Below the pieces are notes generated by a model, which did not search any database, had not been told where the DNA came from, and saw only the letters and a program-made list of their open reading frames with translations. A program made the position numbers and the translations under genes. Positions 63,616 through 64,000 of a stretch of 64,000 nucleotides of DNA are shown here, one piece after another. Location: assembly GCF_900182745.1 (NCBI RefSeq), contig NZ_FXTY01000011.1, positions 40,695 through 104,694 on the forward strand, given 5' to 3'. Origin of the DNA: Shimia sagamensis. Lineage in GTDB: Bacteria; Pseudomonadota; Alphaproteobacteria; Rhodobacterales; Rhodobacteraceae. Each line of letters opens with the position of its first letter. Position 1 is the first letter of the stretch.

Positions 63616-64000
63616 TTGCAAGATATCTACGTAAAGTGTCTCACGATTTCACTAGACCAAACTTGCAATGCGGCCATTCACTGCTCTGCAGAAAACTGTC
63701 AAAATGGGCTCAAATGCGACTTTAGCTGCAATCGGCCTGAATGTTCGCTTCAGAGAACCGCAGAGTCTTTGCAAAGCCCACTTCCTGCGCATCGCTGACT
63801 ATGAAGGATGGCGCTGCATTTAGGCCAGCGCCATTTCAGCTCTGATTGGCCGCTTTCCTCAATCTGATGCAGCCTTCATGCAGGTGCGGCGAAAGTCTGC
63901 AATCCGCCGATTCTGTGGAAAAACATCGTGTTGCTGGCGCAGAAAATGAGGGACTGAACGTCGCGCGAGCGCCTTTCTTTTCAGGCTTCGCTCGTTTGCT
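63616..64000. other. Non-coding end of the window
   Basis: 385 bp with no credible gene up to the window edge. A hairpin at 63808-63834 is listed separately. The last about 150 bp (CCGATTCTGTGGAAAAAC near 63908) may be the edge of a repeat or insertion element continuing outside the window; this cannot be judged here. Confidence 0.45.
63808..63834. terminator. Possible terminator after the dioxygenase gene
   Basis: ATGGCGCTG (63808-63816) pairs exactly with CAGCGCCAT (63826-63834) around a 9-base loop, followed by TT only. It lies 190 bp past the stop codon, so its assignment to the dioxygenase transcript is uncertain. Confidence 0.5.

Noticed and set aside
1..64000. Transfer RNA, ribosomal RNA and riboswitches.
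   Set aside because: No tRNA cloverleaf, rRNA segment or recognisable riboswitch was found by eye on either strand. A tRNAscan-SE and Rfam search would settle this.

Overview
The window reads as chromosome of a marine alphaproteobacterium of the Roseobacter group (Rhodobacterales). The basis is gene content: heterotetrameric sarcosine oxidase, a complete thiosulfate-oxidising Sox cluster, 5-aminolevulinate synthase (C4 haem route), CcmI, DUF1289 and paired RTX proteins. Genus is not determinable by eye.

Layout. 0-6.1 kb: housekeeping genes (DUF1294, Atm1-type exporter, LysM protein, LOG hydrolase, Fe superoxide dismutase, small secreted protein). 6.2-11.6 kb: sarcosine oxidase operon soxBDAG (minus strand). 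11.8-13.7 kb: ccmI-ruvX-DUF1289. 13.8-16.5 kb: two tandem RTX paralogues with N-terminal membrane anchors. 16.8-18.8 kb: TSUP permease and dusA.

18.67-32.16 kb is the main accessory region. A roughly 13.5 kb integrative element sits inside the 5' end of dusA, bounded by an 11-bp direct repeat within a 44-bp duplicated dusA segment. It carries a tyrosine integrase, an AlpA-like regulator, a primase/VapE-type replication protein followed by an iteron-like origin candidate, a reverse transcriptase of the Abi/defence type, a tightly overlapping operon of tiny genes around an HK97-type major capsid gene, and a two-gene module near the right end. No terminase, portal or tail gene was recognised. 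This is the outline of a capsid-encoding phage satellite carrying a probable defence gene. Just to its right lie a dusA 5' relic, a second decayed integrase and an IS3-family remnant, suggesting successive insertions at the same site.

33.4-47.6 kb: Sox sulfur-oxidation region with two metallo-beta-lactamase-fold proteins, hemA, a DUF302 protein, soxD-C-B-A-Z-Y-X (minus strand), soxV, soxS, soxR and two YeeE/YedE-type transporters. SoxXA, SoxYZ, SoxB and SoxCD form the periplasmic thiosulfate pathway. SoxV/SoxS provide thiol reduction, SoxR is the likely persulfide-responsive repressor, and HemA may supply haem for the c-type cytochromes.

48-51 kb: membrane-bound AraC-type regulator, a 54-aa secreted peptide and a decayed P4-type integrase. 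51.2-63.6 kb: a catabolic-looking island with an unusual AAA+ regulator fused to a PEP-hydrolase-like TIM barrel, a second TIM-barrel protein, a complete branched-chain-amino-acid-type ABC importer, a split homologue of the plant Tm-1 protein (UPF0261 plus TIM barrel), an SRPBCC protein, a LacI-type regulator and a PhyH-type dioxygenase. Its substrate cannot be read from sequence. A dispersed intergenic repeat of about 125 bp flanks this island.
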